Of a DNA stretch of 64,000 nucleotides, positions 61,201 through 64,000 are shown piece by piece. The first letter of the stretch is position 1. The number at the start of each line of letters is the position of its first letter. The DNA lies in the NCBI RefSeq assembly GCF_000416965.1, contig NZ_ATCL01000017.1, forward strand, positions 1 to 64,000, given 5' to 3'. Origin of the DNA: Exiguobacterium chiriqhucha RW-2. Lineage in GTDB: Bacteria > Bacillota > Bacilli > Exiguobacteriales > Exiguobacteriaceae. The position numbers and the translations under genes are program-made. The notes under the pieces are model-generated. The model was not told the origin of the DNA. It saw only the letters and a list, made by a program, of their open reading frames with translations, and searched no databases.

Positions 61201-61350
61201 ATATGGCGTCTGAATCAAGATGATATTGACACTCGTCTCCGGAATTTCACGCTTCGGAAGTTGGAAGAACGTGAGCACCCCGACGACGACTGCGACGAGT
61301 AAAAACACAATGACCAGTTTTCCTCGTTCAATCATTTTCTGAAAAAACAT
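58282..61350 (-). CDS. swrC: RND superfamily exporter (SwrC/AcrB-like)
   Basis: 1022 residues, twelve membrane segments in two halves with large extracytoplasmic loops after TM1 and TM7. Seen: an N-terminal amphipathic stretch then VFLLVAVVVGVLTFFQLPKREIPE, the TM4 proton-relay Asp pair in GAIIALGILVDDAIVVNDN, and the second-half GIVVRNAVVLFEF. The closest named relative is SwrC/YerP of Bacillus, a surfactin and biocide exporter. No membrane-fusion protein gene is nearby, as expected in Gram-positives. RBS GAGGGG. Confidence 0.9.
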   Translation of the reverse strand: MFFQKMIERGKLVIVFLLVAVVVGVLTFFQLPKREIPETSVNIILIQTPYPGATAETVERNVTNILETELRGLEGIENVSSLSASEFSNITVEYEDGFDRSELQANVRQAISDAAPRLPENALAPTVNDSIGQLPVASYLLTSDDRETLQAAREDVERLEERLLRTDGVTGVTIKGLPETEFVVSLDSAELGERQLAFPDVLTAINEEYKTTPLGRQSTEEGIYQLAIDSLTNVNDMGQVVVGSVDGTPVLLEDVGTVEETEKAVTDLVSLDGMPAISLTVTIESGQDIPTLQERVDEVVAAEVGDVSGVELVPYYEQAKAVDAIFSSLTKEFIVAMIAVIVVTTIGLTVSGSIIVSLAIPLSFLLALIPLRFTGVDLNQISIIGAIIALGILVDDAIVVNDNILRRYRKGDTAMGGAVRGTKEVWGSIVTSTLAVVFAFLPLTLLSGANGNFIRALPTVLALSVLASMVISLTLVPIAQYWLNRKQVKVSKREPGWLGKPLNRLSNFYADTLLPKVAKRPWTFGLVGFVITTALYGLILLTPFEFFPAANRPEVVTSVTLPVQTDLEETERRLQAIEEEFQSIDGVTETSIFAGGGLPSLFTGGLDQTGDNTGQIVVRVDNETIDAIQLIDEYTTQIRENNPDAEIFLDTQQQGPPTSAPVEFTMRGETIDELVAARDTVKADLEEIDGALVLDNIKEPFQTLTYELDRDAMAAAGVTAKAISDQIRLVTDGIPIGTFDDGVEQRDVKIVVDAEANREALALDDILVPVETEAGPPVAPLSTFVTETTTEQIQQIPRENGERTVTLQIFASEGMDEEAFKQDVDRVLADAESALTDDGIAFDQSGASDTQNEFFLELATLFVVVLFLIFLIIAFQFNSLSLPMLVLFTIYLAIAGAVVGLFVTQTPFSFMASMGIVSLAGIVVRNAVVLFEFIEQGIRDGMAVTTAVYEAGRARIRPILLTALTAVVALLPVAFGQDPLFKPLAICIVSGILFSTVLTLVLVPAYYLILAKRRHRDKPFTE

Positions 61351-61458
61351 GTTGACCCCTCACTTTCAAATGATGTGCAAATACACATATGAACTATTCT
61401 TCTTCATCATAGAGGGGTTCGTCATCGATTTCAATCTTTAAACCTGACTGAATGTGTT

Positions 61459-61908
61459 TCAGTGAAAGCGTTTTTGAAACGAATACGATAACTCGATGGA
61501 ACGCTGCTTCTGCTTATAGACGGTATGATTCGACACCGGCACTTCGACCGATTCACCTGAATGAAAGATAATTCGGCTCCCTTTTCCGCTCTTCTCCGCA
61601 TCATAGACTTGAGAGAAGTTGATCCAGGCACAGTCGGGGCTTTCTTTGGCAATGGTCGGGAAAAATACGGCATCTGCATGCCAATCCATGATGACGGGCG
61701 TTTTCCGGTGCGGTCCGAGTACGTCACGGGCCGCTTCAATCCGTCCTTGGATACTTGAACCGTAATACAGACAGGCGGATTCGAGTAAGTGAAGGGGTGA
61801 GCCTTTCAAGCGTCTGACCCCGTCGGATTGATAGACGAGCGTCTCCGCCTCCCCGTACTCATTAAACACCGGAATCAAAGCTCTTGTTTCATTCGTCAAC
61901 TGAGTCAT
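61459..61908 (-). CDS. comK: ComK-like competence transcription factor, short at the C-terminus
   Basis: 149 residues. LLESACLYYGSSIQGRIEAARDVLG, PVIMDWHADAVFFPTIAKESPDCAWINFSQV and VEVPVSNHTVYKQKQRSIELSYSFQKR follow the ComK pattern (FGSSxxGR; FFPT; CxWI). ComK activates DNA uptake genes by binding AAAAN5TTTT pairs. Bacillus ComK is 192 residues; this one ends soon after SFQK. A one-base shift at a run of five A (61471-61475) would continue for about 25 residues to a stop at 61394. ATG 61908 has GGAGG at eight bases. Confidence 0.8.
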   Translation of the reverse strand: MTQLTNETRALIPVFNEYGEAETLVYQSDGVRRLKGSPLHLLESACLYYGSSIQGRIEAARDVLGPHRKTPVIMDWHADAVFFPTIAKESPDCAWINFSQVYDAEKSGKGSRIIFHSGESVEVPVSNHTVYKQKQRSIELSYSFQKRFH

Positions 61909-62001
61909 CTGATCTGCCTCCATCATGGATGTATTGCCTTACCTCTCATTCATACCAAGGAGTCACCGTTTCCACAAATCGAGCTCAAACATTTCCCACT
62001 T

Positions 62002-62032
62002 AAAAAACCAGCCAACGAGTGGCTGATTTTTT
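62002..62032 (-). terminator. Terminator of cssRS
   Basis: CAGCCA (62009-62014) with TGGCTG (62020-62025), five-base loop, flanked by AT-rich arms and a T-run on the minus strand. Confidence 0.8.
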
Positions 62033-63410
62033 AATTTCGATGATCTAACTTTAGTTTTGGATTCGAATTCGATGGCGGAAAGTGAAAATGTACAGCAACT
62101 CCGTCACTCGTATTTCCCAAGGCGACCGTCCCCTCATGAAGCGTCACAATCCGTTGAACGATGAAGAGACCGAGCCCAAACTTTCCTTGTTTTCCGCGTG
62201 AGAATTGATGGAACAAATCGAGGTTCTCATCGACCGGTGGACCATCGTTCTCAATCGTAATCTCGACGCCTGCCCCAGTGTGAGACAGACGGATATGAAT
62301 CCTCGATTCGGCGTAGCGCAAGGCGTTATCGAGCACGTTCTCGAACGCGACGCGAATCTGTTCCCCATCACCGAGCATCTCACCGGCATGCCCTTCGACC
62401 GTCCAGTCCAAGTTGCCACGCAATTTGAACCGGCTGACGAGCAGCTCTACCAATTTATCGAGATTGATTGGTTCAAGTCGCATCTCTTGGCCTTTGAAAT
62501 ATTCCAGCTTGGTGACGTACAACAAATCGACGACTTTCTTCTCGAGACGCGATGCCTCTTCATCAATGACTTCGGCCGACCCTTTCAAGTCTCCGGTCGG
62601 ATAGATGCCGTCCCCAATCGATTGGGCGTAACCACGGATGACCATGATTGGCGTCTTCAAGTCGTGGGAGATGTTTTGAAGCAAAGCCTGTTGGGCCACG
62701 TCCTGCTCTTGCAACTCTTGCCGCATCGCATCAATTGACCGGGCCAATTGGCCGAGCTCGTCTTCACGGGCGAGCGGGAGCACCGTCTCCCATTGACGGT
62801 TCGAGATTTTTTCGACCGCCCGTTCCATCTCGACGATCGGCTTCGTCAGCTCACGCGACATCCATAAGGCCGGAATCAACGACAGCAAGCTGATGACCCC
62901 GATTAAAATCGAGATGCGCCAGTAGAGCGTCGAGACGAGCTCACGGCGATAGGCGTCCCACGCATAAGATGCCTGATAGATGAGCTCCCCGTCGTATTCG
63001 TTTTGACGGATGATATAGTAGACATCCTCTCCGTCAATCGTCGTCTGATATTTAGCGACCTCGCTCGTCTGTTCGATCGCCTCTTGATACATCCGGTTCG
63101 TCAGTTCGAGTGGGGCCGATCCATAAATGATTCGTCCGTTCGGTAGAAAGATGAGCTGGTTGACCGAACGGGACTCTTGTTGGCGACGGTCATATTCAAT
63201 CGGATTTTGCGGGATATTTTCCAACTCGTTCGTATTACCCAGGTAATAATCGACATCTTGTAACGTCTCATACACTTGTTCATCGATGAACTGCGTGATT
63301 GAGGAACGAATCGTCAATAAAATCATCAAGGCGAGCGTCACGATGATGAGGAGAATCAACACCCAGATTTTCCACATGAGCCGCTTCGGCTGAAGGTGAT
63401 CGAGCTTCAT
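62031..63410 (-). CDS. cssS: Secretion-stress sensor kinase CssS
   Basis: 459 residues. TM1 (about 13-35), an extracytoplasmic sensor (40-160), TM2 (162-183), HAMP (184-236), HisKA with His249 in LLQNISHDLKTPIMVIRGYAQSIGDGIYPTGDL, and HATPase_c with DNALRYA and GKFGLGLFIV. The HisKA block is nearly that of Bacillus CssS, which senses misfolded exported proteins and induces HtrA proteases. Overlaps cssR by four bases. Confidence 0.88.
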   Translation of the reverse strand: MKLDHLQPKRLMWKIWVLILLIIVTLALMILLTIRSSITQFIDEQVYETLQDVDYYLGNTNELENIPQNPIEYDRRQQESRSVNQLIFLPNGRIIYGSAPLELTNRMYQEAIEQTSEVAKYQTTIDGEDVYYIIRQNEYDGELIYQASYAWDAYRRELVSTLYWRISILIGVISLLSLIPALWMSRELTKPIVEMERAVEKISNRQWETVLPLAREDELGQLARSIDAMRQELQEQDVAQQALLQNISHDLKTPIMVIRGYAQSIGDGIYPTGDLKGSAEVIDEEASRLEKKVVDLLYVTKLEYFKGQEMRLEPINLDKLVELLVSRFKLRGNLDWTVEGHAGEMLGDGEQIRVAFENVLDNALRYAESRIHIRLSHTGAGVEITIENDGPPVDENLDLFHQFSRGKQGKFGLGLFIVQRIVTLHEGTVALGNTSDGVAVHFHFPPSNSNPKLKLDHRN

Positions 63411-64000
63411 GGCTTAACGAGTCGATAACCGACGCCATAAAGCGTCTCGAGCTCCAAGCGATGCAATTTCTTCCGCAGGCGCCGCACCAAATCATCGACG
63501 ACGCGGTCCGAACCGAAATAGTCATGGCCCCAGACGCCTTCGAGAATCTGTTCACGCGACAACGCCGAACCCGGGTGTTCGAGGAAGAGGAGCAATAAGT
63601 CGAACTCTTTCGACGTCAAATCGATTTCATCCTGTTCGTGTCGGATGAGACGTTTCTCGGGATAAATCGTATATTCCCCATACTCGATATGTTCGTTCGA
63701 TTTTGAGCCGTACACCCGGTCAATCAACTTCTTCACCCGGATGACAAGCTCGCGCGGCAAGAACGGTTTGGCGATGTAATCGTCAGACCCCATCTCGAGC
63801 CCGATGATTTTATCGATGTCTTCGTCACGTGCCGAAATAAAGATCGTCGGCGTGAAGGCGTTCGTCGCCTTGATTTGTTTCAACAGTTGGAACCCATCCA
63901 AGTCTGGAAGCATGATATCGAGCACCCATAGATCCGGCTCGTCCTTGATGGCAGCTTGAGCCGAGATTCCGTCCGTGAACGACCGAACGCGATACCCTTC
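63407..64000 (-). CDS. cssR: Response regulator CssR (N-terminus beyond window end)
   Basis: 197 visible residues; roughly the first 20 lie outside. Receiver domain with phospho-acceptor Asp in LWVLDIMLPDLDG, FISARDEDIDKIIG and YIAKPFLPRE, then an OmpR-type winged helix (LTSKEFDLLLLFLEHPG; VWGHDYFGSDRVVDDLVRRLRKKL; TLYGVGYRLVKP). The sequence follows Bacillus CssR closely. It is the first gene of the cssRS operon. Confidence 0.9.
   Translation of the reverse strand, partial: EGYRVRSFTDGISAQAAIKDEPDLWVLDIMLPDLDGFQLLKQIKATNAFTPTIFISARDEDIDKIIGLEMGSDDYIAKPFLPRELVIRVKKLIDRVYGSKSNEHIEYGEYTIYPEKRLIRHEQDEIDLTSKEFDLLLLFLEHPGSALSREQILEGVWGHDYFGSDRVVDDLVRRLRKKLHRLELETLYGVGYRLVKP

Noticed and set aside
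61431..61739. Minus-strand 102-codon ORF within comK
   Set aside because: It is the third frame over comK and its tail lacks coding character; only the frame opened by the opposite one-base change looks coding.
1..64000. CRISPR arrays, insertion sequences, prophage, tRNA or rRNA genes
   Set aside because: No regularly spaced repeats, transposase or integrase motifs, tRNA cloverleaf or rRNA sequence were seen in reading; the window appears to lack them, though a tRNA scan was not run.

Overview
The window looks like chromosomal DNA of a low-spore-type Bacillota/Bacilli organism, most probably an Exiguobacterium or a close relative. The support is indirect: G+C close to 50-55%, AGGAGG-type ribosome binding sites with frequent GTG/TTG starts, Bacillus-type gene orders (yqeG-yqeH-aroE-yqeI-nadD-yqeK-rsfS-yqeM, addB-addA, cssR-cssS), ComK, LtaS, YitT, YisL and YsnF families, and a C30 carotenoid cluster. 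No tRNA, rRNA, CRISPR array, insertion sequence or prophage was recognised; the stretch reads as ordinary chromosome. Layout. 1-5.3 kb: the 5' part of a lipoteichoic acid synthase gene, then a divergent sulfur module (membrane rhodanese and TauE-type exporter on the minus strand; soluble rhodanese, CstB-like persulfide dioxygenase and a membrane TlpA-type thioredoxin on the plus strand), with an inverted repeat of CsoR/CstR type in the divergent promoter. 5.3-10.2 kb: YrvL-like protein, nitroreductase, a hypothetical protein, PerR-box-controlled catalase, a DUF2238 membrane protein and a PhnB-like protein. 10.2-16.9 kb: the yqe/nad/aroE housekeeping operon, then psd with a membrane thioredoxin and a small DUF2929 protein. 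17.1-19.6 kb: HAD phosphatase, nucleosidase-like protein and YitT protein. 19.7-33.1 kb: a maltodextrin regulon (maltose phosphorylase, MalEFG-type ABC importer, membrane-anchored alpha-amylase, LacI-type regulator and a divergent neopullulanase-type GH13 enzyme), interrupted by three YflT/YsnF stress genes. Several operators with a CAAnCGnTTG core tie the regulon together. 33.2-36.7 kb: MATE exporter, enoyl-CoA hydratase, YbaK deacylase and PssA. 36.8-46.1 kb: a carotenoid cluster in two converging arms: CruF-like hydratase, acyltransferase, glycosyltransferase and CrtP-like oxidase on plus; methyltransferase, two CrtN-like desaturases and CrtM-like synthase on minus. 46.2-64 kb: YisL, an orphan histidine kinase/response regulator pair, addBA, truncated haemoglobin, two small unknowns, an RND exporter, ComK and CssRS (cssR cut by the window end). 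How it fits together: PssA plus Psd give phosphatidylethanolamine. The carotenoid genes carry the functions expected for a glycosylated, acylated and perhaps methyl-esterified C30 acid. The maltodextrin genes cover extracellular hydrolysis, import and intracellular cleavage/phosphorolysis; no dedicated ATPase is present. The strongest unexplained signals are (i) a roughly 330-nt structured, apparently non-coding element at about 40820-41149, between the two carotenoid arms, in which five hairpins, including its terminator, display C4/C5 loops, and (ii) an eight-codon leader ORF ahead of the MATE gene whose sequence can pair with the MATE ribosome binding site, as in translational attenuators.
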